Assembly: GCA_020845495.1 (NCBI GenBank)
Contig: JADLFM010000041.1
Location: 44,146 to 108,145 of the forward strand
Source of the DNA: Chloroflexota bacterium
GTDB lineage: Bacteria; Chloroflexota; UBA6077; JACCZL01
Direction: 5' to 3'
DNA: 64,000 bases
Under the pieces are notes generated by a model. The model had not been told where the DNA came from. It saw only the letters and a list, made by a program, of their open reading frames with translations, and ran no database searches. Every line of letters starts with the position of its first letter. Position 1 is the first letter of the stretch. Below are positions 54,560-62,132 of the stretch, one piece after another. Position numbers and translations under genes: made by a program.

Positions 54560-55614
54560 CCTCCCGCGCCTGCCAGACTCGGGTCGTCACATGACCGTGC
54601 CATCGCGTCCTGGAGCCAGTCGAGAATCGCCTCGGCCAGCAGCACGGAGTCGTGGCGCATCAAGTGGCGGCTGGAAGCCAGCGGTCGAGCGACCGCCTGA
54701 ATACCCATCGCCTCAATTGCATCCACATCGGGCTCGACAGGGAACGCTCCCTCGTCGGCATACCGCTTCAGGACTTTGGGGGAAGGAGTCGCGACGTTCA
54801 CGATCGCGGCTTCGAGCGACGCAGGCGCCAGGTACTCGCGAAGCCGCTCGACGAATGTGCTCGCTCGGAAGCGGTCCGATTCCCCCGGCTTGGTCATCAA
54901 GTTAACGATGAAGACGCGATGGCGAGCCTCGGCAAGTGCCTCCGGAATGCCGTCGACGAGCAAGTTTGGGATGACGCTGGTGTACAGGTCGCCCGGCCCG
55001 ACGACCACGAGGTCCGCCGCCCTCAAGGCTTCGAGTGCGGACGGCGTTGGATAGGCCGGGCGGTCGAGGTAGACGTAGTCGATCTCGGCCTCCAGATGCT
55101 CCGTGCGAACGTCAATAGCCGCTTCGCCGTAGAGCACGTGCCCGTCGACGAGGCGAGCACAGAGGTTGACGTTCGAGGTGGTGACGGGGATGACTCGTCC
55201 ACGCGCGCCGAGCAACCGCCCGGCCCAGGCGTACGCGTTCTCCACCGAGCCGGTGATCTCCGTCAGTGCCGAGATGAACAGGTTGCCGAGGTTGTGCCCA
55301 TCGAGGCTCCGCTCTCGGTCCGCACTCCGGTCAGACTGCCAGCCCTTGAAGCGGTAGATGAACAGCGCGCGCAGCATGCTGGCCGTCTCTTCGTCGTCAG
55401 CCAGGGCTACGAGGCATTGGCGAGCGTCGCCGGGTGGCAGGAACCCGTACTCGTCGCGCAGCCGCCCCGAACTACCGCCGGAATCCATGACCGACACGAC
55501 CGAGGTCAGGTCTGCGTCATAGCGGCGCAAGCCTGACAGGGCCGTGTGCGAGCCAGTTCCGCCGCCGAGCACGACGATCCGGCGCTTCGGAAGACTGACA
55601 ATGGTTGGCGGCAT
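54556..55614 (-). CDS. YvcK/CofD-like (gluconeogenesis factor) family protein
   Basis: A 352-residue Rossmann-like protein. Signatures: VVLGGGTGSHTALSGLRRY, DSGGSSGRLRDEYG, PPGDARQCLVAL, HNLGNLFISALTEI and VVGPGDLYTSVIPNLLV. YvcK proteins bind UDP-sugars and are needed for cell-wall precursor supply; CofD itself makes coenzyme F420, but the YvcK pattern fits better here. ATG 55614 is chosen because GGAGGGAG lies about seven bases upstream; the ATG at 55635 would put that site inside the gene. Its place between a flippase and a deacetylase agrees with an envelope-polysaccharide role. Confidence 0.9.
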   Translation of the reverse strand: MPPTIVSLPKRRIVVLGGGTGSHTALSGLRRYDADLTSVVSVMDSGGSSGRLRDEYGFLPPGDARQCLVALADDEETASMLRALFIYRFKGWQSDRSADRERSLDGHNLGNLFISALTEITGSVENAYAWAGRLLGARGRVIPVTTSNVNLCARLVDGHVLYGEAAIDVRTEHLEAEIDYVYLDRPAYPTPSALEALRAADLVVVGPGDLYTSVIPNLLVDGIPEALAEARHRVFIVNLMTKPGESDRFRASTFVERLREYLAPASLEAAIVNVATPSPKVLKRYADEGAFPVEPDVDAIEAMGIQAVARPLASSRHLMRHDSVLLAEAILDWLQDAMARSCDDPSLAGAGG

Positions 55615-55741
55615 GGCGTTTCTCCCTCCGCTCATCGGCTCCGATGAGCCGCCTACGGTGAGGTGGTCGCGGATGCGCTCGCGAGGGAAAGGGAACGGAC
55701 GCAGTGGAGGGCGTGCGGCTGAAGGCTGCGCGCACCCATGA

Positions 55742-57361
55742 CTACGCGCTTGCTCCGCGTCGAACGGACATCCGAGCTGGGAGCATGCTCAGGATGTCGC
55801 TCCGACGTGCCCAAAGATCGCGCGGGGTCACGACTCCGAGCAGGATCGCGGCTCCGAGGAACGCTGTGCCGCCGGCGAGCGCCGCGCATGGCACGTCGAA
55901 AGGGAATGCGACGGTGACGAGCACGAGCCGACTTGTCACGGCGAGTGCCGTGCCCGCCAACAAGATGCGAGCGCCTGTCCAGACAGTGCCCCAGCCGAGC
56001 AGACCGCGCGGCAGCAGGTACAGGGCGCCCGCGAACATCAGAAGCTCGGTCGTGACTTCGACGGCCGCCGCGCCGACCGCCCCTGCGTGAAACCAGGACT
56101 CGAAGGCGGGAATGGCGAGCAGGTTCAGTGTGGGATTGAAGATCGAGGCAGCAATCGTGATCCGGAGCAAGTTGCGCTCTCGGCCCATGGCCAGGAGCGC
56201 GGCGGCGAGTACGGAATCGATGGCACCCAACGGCTCCCCGAGCGCCAGAATCATCATGAGTGGAACGGCGCGCTCGAACGGCTCCCCCCAGCCCAGCAGC
56301 GTCGGAACCACCGGCGCCATCCCCACGATAGCTCCGCTCGCTCCAACCGTGAGGAAGAATGCGACGGTCAGGCTCTGCTGGAGGGTCTGCTTGAACGCGG
56401 CGTTGTTGTCGACGCTGCGGCTGAGGGCCGGGATCAACGGCGTGACAATCAGCGTCGGGATGAACACGGGTATCGAGACGATGCGATAGGCGGCGGCGAG
56501 CAGGCCGGCCGACTGCTCGGTCAGGAGCAGCCCGATCACGAGCACGTCGATCTGATTGCGGACACGCATCGCCAGGTTGAAGCCAAGAAACGCCAGTCCA
56601 CCCCGAACGAGCTCACCCCAAAGCCGAAGGTCGAACGACTGCCGGCTGAGCTTCACCTTCGAGATGTGCCATAGCAAGGCGGTTGTGGCGGCCGTGGCAA
56701 TGACCGTGGTCGTCAGGTATGCGAGCAATCCACCCCCCGCGAACAGCACACCGACCCCGGCCACGGCCGACACCGCCACCCAGGCCGCGTTCAGCCACGC
56801 ATAGTGAGCGTGGCGCTCGTGTCCGATGAAGTAGGCGTATAGCGCTTGCTGCGCGACGAGCACGACCATCCCGCCAAGTGCGATCTGCACCGTGCGCGGC
56901 TCTGAGATCGGCGAGCCCAGGATCGCCGGCCCCGCTGTCGTCACCACCGCAACGACTACCGCCACAATCGTCAGCAGCGCCAGCGTTCCACTCGCCAGCA
57001 CCGCCGCCCTGGACGGCTCGCGGGCGATCTGACGCGTCAGATACCCCGGCACCCCGAGCGCCGCCACAACACCGGCCAGGCCGGCGATCGTCATGGCCAT
57101 CGCGTATTGCCCGTAGCCCTCGGCGCCCAGGTAGCGCGGGACAAAGATGGTCGTGAGGAGTGTCGCCGACCATGTCAGCGGCTGGGTGCTGAGCAGGGCG
57201 AGGGCTCCCCGCGTCACCGCCGTCGCGGGAGCGAGACGGGCAACCGTTCGCGGCGACAGTGAACGACCGCACTGGCCTGCGCGCTCCCGTACGTCAGTCG
57301 AGTCGAGTCCCGCGGGGGCCGTCTCCGAGCGCGCAGCGGATACTGCTGGCATCAGGGTCAC
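55742..57361 (-). CDS. Polysaccharide/lipid flippase of the MOP superfamily (Wzx-like)
   Basis: A 539-residue integral membrane protein with 12-14 predicted helices from about residue 52 (ALLSTQPLTWSATLLTTIFV, ending near AALAGGTAFLGAAILLGVV). The segment PRYLGAEGYGQYAMAMTIAG is typical of Wzx/RfbX O-antigen flippases. It would move an undecaprenyl-linked glycan or a related lipid across the membrane. GTG 57361 has GGAG seven bases upstream; ATG 57352 is possible. The first 45 residues are polar and Arg-rich. It heads the minus-strand gene set YvcK, Trm112 remnant, deacetylase, GNAT. Confidence 0.9.
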   Translation of the reverse strand: MTLMPAVSAARSETAPAGLDSTDVRERAGQCGRSLSPRTVARLAPATAVTRGALALLSTQPLTWSATLLTTIFVPRYLGAEGYGQYAMAMTIAGLAGVVAALGVPGYLTRQIAREPSRAAVLASGTLALLTIVAVVVAVVTTAGPAILGSPISEPRTVQIALGGMVVLVAQQALYAYFIGHERHAHYAWLNAAWVAVSAVAGVGVLFAGGGLLAYLTTTVIATAATTALLWHISKVKLSRQSFDLRLWGELVRGGLAFLGFNLAMRVRNQIDVLVIGLLLTEQSAGLLAAAYRIVSIPVFIPTLIVTPLIPALSRSVDNNAAFKQTLQQSLTVAFFLTVGASGAIVGMAPVVPTLLGWGEPFERAVPLMMILALGEPLGAIDSVLAAALLAMGRERNLLRITIAASIFNPTLNLLAIPAFESWFHAGAVGAAAVEVTTELLMFAGALYLLPRGLLGWGTVWTGARILLAGTALAVTSRLVLVTVAFPFDVPCAALAGGTAFLGAAILLGVVTPRDLWARRSDILSMLPARMSVRRGASA

Positions 57362-57875
57362 GAATTCGCTCCCAGCGCTCGACCTCAGAGTCCTGGTTGC
57401 CCGCCGCCTCTGGGGCCGCGAGCGTTGGCCGACCAGAGCTCACAGGTCAGGCCAGATCGCCTCGTCACAGGCGTATGGCGATATCAGGCCGAGCCAGGTG
57501 ATAGCGGTTCGCTGCTCGACCGCCCGACGACTAGCTCGCTCACCCAGTATGCAGCCCCGCCGGTCGCCTCCCCGTTCGTGCGCGATTGCGATCTGGTTGA
57601 CACACGTGTTGCGCAAGCCCTGCACTCCCGGCCCAGCGGTGAGACCCGCCAGCGACGGCGTCGCATGCGCGGCAGGAACCCGCGTCGCCCTGGCACTCGC
57701 GTCCCGGCCGTAAGACGCACTGGCTATACTTGCGGCGCTGGCGCGAAGCCTTGACGCTTAGCGCCGGCGGCGTTCGAGTCGATGCTGCTCCAAGATCGTC
57801 TCGCCGGTGGATAAGATGGCGACACGTGGCATCCAGCTCGGACGATCCACCCGCTCGGCTCTGAGGAGGATCGTA
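57362..57875. other. Divergent intergenic region
   Basis: 514 bases between the flippase and the second dehydrogenase. A TATACT at 57725-57730 (plus strand) could be a -10 box but has no -35 partner at the right distance. The dehydrogenase frame is open upstream to about 57807, but the sequence there lacks family resemblance and a ribosome-binding site. No hairpin or repeat noticed. Confidence 0.4.
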
Positions 57876-58883
57876 GTGACGTACAAGGTCGTGTCGACCG
57901 GATTCCCCGGTCGGCCCTTCGACAGCACCCACGAGGATGCGGGGCTTGCGCCGCTCGACGTGACGGTGCAGCAGGCCAGGGCAGCCACCGAGGATGAGTA
58001 CATCGCCGAGGTCAAGGACGCGGACGCCATCATCACCGGGCGCTTCAAGCTGAACGCCCGCGTGATCGACGCCCTCGAAAACTGCAAGGTCATCTCGACC
58101 AACGGTGTTGGGGTCGACTCGATTGACCTCGACGCGGCGACGGCGAAGGGCATCCTCGTCACAAACGTGCCCGACGTCTTCATCGAAGAAGTGGCCGTTC
58201 ACGCTTTCATGCTGCTGCTCTGCTGCGCGAAGAAGACGATCCCGCTCGACCGCTGCGTCCGCGAAAACCGCTGGCGCGAGGCCCGCGCCTACATGGCCCC
58301 GATGCCACGCGTCGTCGGCGACACCCTCGGGCTGGTCGCGTTCGGGAACATCCCACGCCTGGTCGCCAGAAAGGCCAGGGGCTTCGACATGAACGTCCTG
58401 GCCTGGGATCCGTTCCAGCCTGACGAGACGTTCGCCGAGCACGGCGTGGAGCGTGTCACGGACCTCGTCGACCTGTTCCGGCGCAGCGACTTCGTGTCGG
58501 CGCACCTGCCGCTCAACCCCGGCACGCGGGGCATCCTCAACTACGACTGCTTCAGTGCGATGAAGCCGACCGGCTACTTCATCAACACCGGGCGCGGCCC
58601 GACTCAGAACGAGGCTGACCTGATCCGAGCGCTCCAGGAGAAGAGGCTCGCCGGGGCCGGTCTCGACGTGATGGAGATCGAGCCGACCCAGCCGGACAAT
58701 CCGCTCCATACCATGGACAACGTCGTGCTGATGCCGCACAGCGCATCAGTCTCCGACTGGTCGGATGTCGAGCGACGACGACGGGTTGGGCAGGAGATCG
58801 CGGACGTGCTTCGGGGTACCATGCCTCGGAACATCGTGAACCGGGCCGTGCTGGAGAAGGTCTCGCTGGTTCCGCGCAGCTAG
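57876..58883 (+). CDS. D-2-hydroxyacid dehydrogenase-like protein with altered NAD motif
   Basis: A 335-residue protein of the D-isomer 2-hydroxyacid dehydrogenase family. The active-site residues are present: Arg240 (NTGRGPTQNE), Glu269 (DVMEIEPTQPDNP) and His288 (MPHSASVSDWSD). The dinucleotide-binding loop, normally GxGxxG, reads GLVAFGNIPRLVA (residues 152-164), keeping only the middle glycine and carrying Pro where the last Gly should be. GTG 57876 has GAGGAGG six bases upstream. The thiamine-diphosphate enzyme gene follows after 119 bases on the same strand. The likely role is a dehydrogenase on a branched or C-terminally odd hydroxyacid; altered cofactor binding is possible. Confidence 0.88.
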   Translation: MTYKVVSTGFPGRPFDSTHEDAGLAPLDVTVQQARAATEDEYIAEVKDADAIITGRFKLNARVIDALENCKVISTNGVGVDSIDLDAATAKGILVTNVPDVFIEEVAVHAFMLLLCCAKKTIPLDRCVRENRWREARAYMAPMPRVVGDTLGLVAFGNIPRLVARKARGFDMNVLAWDPFQPDETFAEHGVERVTDLVDLFRRSDFVSAHLPLNPGTRGILNYDCFSAMKPTGYFINTGRGPTQNEADLIRALQEKRLAGAGLDVMEIEPTQPDNPLHTMDNVVLMPHSASVSDWSDVERRRRVGQEIADVLRGTMPRNIVNRAVLEKVSLVPRS

Positions 58884-59002
58884 CGCAACACCGGCGGACA
58901 GCGCTGGGCCAGGACGGTCCGCGCGTCACCCGCTGACGAACAGGTTTCGGCGCGCGGCAGAACGGCCACACGGCGCGCCATGCCGAGGAAGGGTAGGGAC
59001 AC

Positions 59003-60673
59003 ATGAAGGGTATCGACGCCGTTGCGAAGATCCTCCAACTGGAGGGCGTGGAGTATCTGTTTTCGTATCCCAACCATCCGCTCATCGAGGCGGCGGCCAG
59101 ACTTGGCATCCGTCCGATCATCGCGCGGAGCGAGAAGACCCTCATCAACATCGCCGATGGGTACACCCGGGCGCTGAACGGCACGAAGCCGACGGTGGTC
59201 GTGGTGCAGGGTGGTCCGGGTATCGAAAACGCCTTCGGCGGGCTGGCGCAGGCTGCCGCGGACGGCGTACCACTCCTGACGATCCCCGGCGGAGGCGACG
59301 CGAACCGGCTCGGCGCCGGCGAGTTCGACCCGCTGCCAGTCTACGATCACATCATGAAATGGACCGGCCGGATCAACCTACCGGAGCGCATCCCCGAGTT
59401 GATGGGCCGAGCGTTCTCTCAGCTTCGGAACGGCAAGCGTGGGCCAGTCCTCCTGGAGCTACCGCGCGACACCGGTGCAGCCGACACGGTCGACCCGACC
59501 GGCAGTTACACTCCGCCCCGCCAGTACCGCTCGGCGGGAGACCCGGCCGACGTGGCAGCGGTGGCCAGGATGCTGCTCGCGGCCCGCGCGCCGGTGCTGC
59601 ACGTCGGGCACGGCGTCCTCTGGGCCAAGGCGTGGGACGAGCTACGCGAGCTGGCCGAGTTGCTTCAGGTGCCGGTCATGACCACGATGGCCGGCAAGAG
59701 CGCCTTCCCTGAGAATCATCCGCTCGCGCTCGGGGCGGGCGGTCACTCGATGACCCAGAGCGCGGCCGAGTTGCTGGTCAAGGCCGATCTCGTCTTCGGC
59801 ATCGGCTGCTCGTTCTCGAAGGGCTCGTTCTCGTTCCCGATCCCCGCAGGCAAGACGATCGTCCAGATCGTCGATGATGGCCGCACGCTTGCCAAGGACT
59901 ACCCGGTCGATCGAGCCGTCATCGGGGACGTCAAGCTCGTGCTGCGCCAGGTGATCGACGAACTCGTGCGAAGCGGCGGGGTGAAGCAACGCTCCGGCGC
60001 GGTCGAGGAAGTCAAGGCCGCCAAGGACGCCTTCCTCGACGAGTGGCTGCCGCGGCTGACCGCCAGCACCGCACCGATCAGCCCGTACCGGGTGATCTGG
60101 GATTTGATGCACACCGTCGACCGACAGAACACGGTCGTTACGCACGACTCGGGCAACCCACGCGACCAGACGCTGCCGTTCTTCGAGACCGTTGCGCCCC
60201 GCGGCTACCTCGGCTGGGGTAAGTCGACCCAGCTTGGCACGGGTTATGGCATGGCGATGGGCGCCAAGCTGGCCTTCCCCGACAAGCTCTGCATCAACAT
60301 CATGGGCGACCTGGCGTTCGGCACGGCCGGAATGGAGATCGAGACGGCGTCTCGTGAGCGCCTGTCGATCATGACGATCCTCCTGAACAACTCTGTACTG
60401 GGCGGCTACAGCAACTACATGCCAGTCGCCAGCGACCGCTTCAACTCGAACAAGCTCACCGGCGACTACACGGCCGTCGCCAAGGGCCTCGGCGCGTACG
60501 CCGAGCGGGTCGAGCGGGCGGAGGACGTCAAAGCCGCGATCGAGCGCGGTATCGCGGCGACGCGTGAGGGTCGACCGGCCGTCCTGGAGATGATCACGCG
60601 GGAGGAGCCGGTGTTCCCGGTCTCGAACCGGGTCATCAAGGAAGCAACCGAGCGGGGTCTCGCGGCAGTCTAA
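59003..60673 (+). CDS. Thiamine-diphosphate enzyme, acetolactate synthase/benzoylformate decarboxylase family
   Basis: A 556-residue ThDP enzyme. The amino-terminal Pyr domain has the catalytic Glu44 (ARSEKTLINIADGY), the central domain is FAD/binding-fold-like, and the carboxy PP domain has the ThDP/Mg motif from MGDLAFGTAGMEIE to the Asn pair in ILLNNS, with Leu in place of the usual Gly after GD. It is not a housekeeping IlvB by context (no ilvN). It may decarboxylate or ligate a 2-oxoacid connected with the hydroxyacid dehydrogenase encoded just upstream. ATG 59003 has GGAAGGG upstream. Confidence 0.9.
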   Translation: MKGIDAVAKILQLEGVEYLFSYPNHPLIEAAARLGIRPIIARSEKTLINIADGYTRALNGTKPTVVVVQGGPGIENAFGGLAQAAADGVPLLTIPGGGDANRLGAGEFDPLPVYDHIMKWTGRINLPERIPELMGRAFSQLRNGKRGPVLLELPRDTGAADTVDPTGSYTPPRQYRSAGDPADVAAVARMLLAARAPVLHVGHGVLWAKAWDELRELAELLQVPVMTTMAGKSAFPENHPLALGAGGHSMTQSAAELLVKADLVFGIGCSFSKGSFSFPIPAGKTIVQIVDDGRTLAKDYPVDRAVIGDVKLVLRQVIDELVRSGGVKQRSGAVEEVKAAKDAFLDEWLPRLTASTAPISPYRVIWDLMHTVDRQNTVVTHDSGNPRDQTLPFFETVAPRGYLGWGKSTQLGTGYGMAMGAKLAFPDKLCINIMGDLAFGTAGMEIETASRERLSIMTILLNNSVLGGYSNYMPVASDRFNSNKLTGDYTAVAKGLGAYAERVERAEDVKAAIERGIAATREGRPAVLEMITREEPVFPVSNRVIKEATERGLAAV

Positions 60674-61019
60674 GCGGTCAGCGGCGGACTGGCCGAGTGC
60701 CAGTCCGCCGCTGGCCGGTCCGCCGCTGGCCGACGCCTCTGCCCGCTCACGACGGCGAAACCAGACTCGTCCCCACGCCGGCTCCAGCGCGCCCGGTTCG
60801 TCTCAGGTGTCGCCACGCCGATACGTCGAACCGACGATCGTCCGGACAGCGGTGGTAGCGTGACTGCCGCGTCACGATGCCCGCTGGGCGGGGGCTTCCA
60901 TCTACGGAGATATCTGCCGGCGTGGGCCGCCCACGATGTCGGCACTGTCCGCAGGCGAACGGGATGGTCTGTTACGATCCCCGCACCGATTCTCCAGTCC
61001 GTTTTGCGCGGTGTGTTGG
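60674..61019. other. Intergenic region with duplicated hairpin arm
   Basis: 346 bases. It begins with a perfect 14-bp hairpin (60680-60693 with 60699-60712, loop CGAGT), the likely terminator of the dehydrogenase/ThDP operon. The right arm is copied once more with one change at 60714-60732 (GCCGGTCCGCCGCTGGCC). Beyond 60740 no feature is seen. Confidence 0.55.
60680..60712 (+). terminator. Perfect 14-bp hairpin after the ThDP gene
   Basis: AGCGGCGGACTGGC and GCCAGTCCGCCGCT flank a 5-base loop, six bases after the stop codon. No U-tract follows. Confidence 0.7.
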
Positions 61020-61454
61020 GTGAACCTGACTGACAAGCCGTGGCCGCGCCGTGCTCCGGCGGTCCTCCGCCGGCTGGTGCCGTATGCAGTGCTCCTGACC
61101 GGCCTACTGATCCTCGGTGGGACGGTCGCGACGGATGCCCGTCCATCGCCCCGGAACGGTACGAGCGCCGGGCCAGTGACCTTCCGCGCGGTCGAGGCCG
61201 CCCTCGGACCGATCCCGACCAGCCTGACGCATGCAGGCGTCCTCCCGGTGCACACGGTCGTCGATATTCGGGAGGGGCGCACCCGGGCGGAAGCCGGCTT
61301 CGCCGCACCAGGTGGCGCCGCGCTCTCGGAGCGGTTCGGCAAGACACAACCTCCAGGTGACGTAGGCGTCGCGTGCGCCGCCAGCATCGCGATGATTCAG
61401 TTGCCCCAGGAGCCGCGCCCGCCGCCAGCGTGGAGCAGCGACGTTCGAGCGTAG
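61020..61454 (+). CDS. Hypothetical exported or membrane-anchored protein
   Basis: A 144-codon frame from GTG 61020. A basic start (MNLTDKPWPRRAPAVLRRL) leads into one hydrophobic helix (VPYAVLLTGLLILGGTVA), consistent with a signal anchor, followed by about 100 residues rich in Ala, Pro, Gly and Thr with no recognisable domain (TFRAVEAALGPIPTSLTHAG). The site before the GTG is weak. Coding seems likely from the hydrophobic helix in context but is not certain. The frame continues upstream to 60936 without gaining resemblance. Confidence 0.5.
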   Translation: MNLTDKPWPRRAPAVLRRLVPYAVLLTGLLILGGTVATDARPSPRNGTSAGPVTFRAVEAALGPIPTSLTHAGVLPVHTVVDIREGRTRAEAGFAAPGGAALSERFGKTQPPGDVGVACAASIAMIQLPQEPRPPPAWSSDVRA

Positions 61455-61658
61455 CGGTGGCGTACGAACCGTACATGAGGCAGGTTCGTACGCCCATACC
61501 CTCACCGATCGGGGTGACCGGCTGTCAGCACCCCGGCCTTGGAGCACGGCAACGCTCGGACGTTCCGACATCACGAGTGTCGTTCACATCGTTCTCTGAC
61601 GTGCTGTGTCGTGGTGCTCACCAGGGCCACGGCGCGCCAATCAAGAGGAGTCACGAGT

Positions 61659-61982
61659 GTGCTCCAGTCCATGAAGGCCGCGCTGAAGGCCGCGCTCAGG
61701 AGGGTCTGCGCCCACGCTAGCCCAGATCAGTGCCTCCCCCAGACCGAGGGAATCAGGCTCGACGATCGACAGGCCGAAGCAACCCTCCATGTCGATCGGA
61801 ACCGTCAACCGCGCGACGGAGACATCGTCTACGCCGAAGTCGTGCGGCGCGGCTCAGCCGAGCGCCTCGTCCGCCGCTTCGAGGAGTCGGACGGGTTCGT
61901 GACCCTGACGCCGCTCGCCGGCAGCGACCCGCCGATCATGCGGCCGGCCGTCGAGGTCCGCATTCTCGGCGTCATCCGCTAG
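61659..61982 (+). CDS. Truncated S24/LexA-like protein lacking catalytic residues
   Basis: 107 residues from GTG 61659 (AGAGGAG eight bases upstream; an ATG follows at 61671). Residues 40-107 resemble the carboxy-terminal core of LexA/UmuD-type S24 peptidases (RQPRDGDIVYAEVVRRG, then LVRRF, ending AVEVRILGVIR). The segment that should hold the catalytic Ser is absent, and the position of the catalytic Lys (TVKR in LexA) is Arg here. There is no DNA-binding domain. It may be a non-catalytic relic or a binding module. It lies alone before the antiporter gene, with a perfect palindrome between. Confidence 0.55.
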   Translation: MLQSMKAALKAALRRVCAHASPDQCLPQTEGIRLDDRQAEATLHVDRNRQPRDGDIVYAEVVRRGSAERLVRRFEESDGFVTLTPLAGSDPPIMRPAVEVRILGVIR

Positions 61983-62045
61983 CATCCGCATGGCGAGTAC
62001 ACACTCCGTGCTCGCCTCTCCATCGGCACCGTTATCGCCAAGGGG

Positions 62046-62073
62046 GAGCGCCGGCGCGGCCGCGCCGGCGCTC
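62046..62073. repeat. 28-bp perfect palindrome upstream of antiporter
   Basis: GAGCGCCGGCGCGG (62046-62059) is directly followed by its exact reverse complement (62060-62073), with no loop and 100% GC except at two positions per strand. It lies 63 bases after the S24-like gene and 60 bases before the antiporter start. As RNA it would be a very strong hairpin (terminator); as DNA, a dimer-binding site. Confidence 0.8.
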
Positions 62074-62132
62074 GCAGTCCTCGGTCAGCAGGAACTGGCG
62101 CCTGGCCGCCACCATCCACCAGGAGCACCTTC

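Noticed and set aside
47566..57361. Exosortase (XrtA/EpsH) or PEP-CTERM substrate in the envelope cluster
   Set aside because: No protein with the eight-helix exosortase pattern or a PEP-helix-Arg tail was found in the window.
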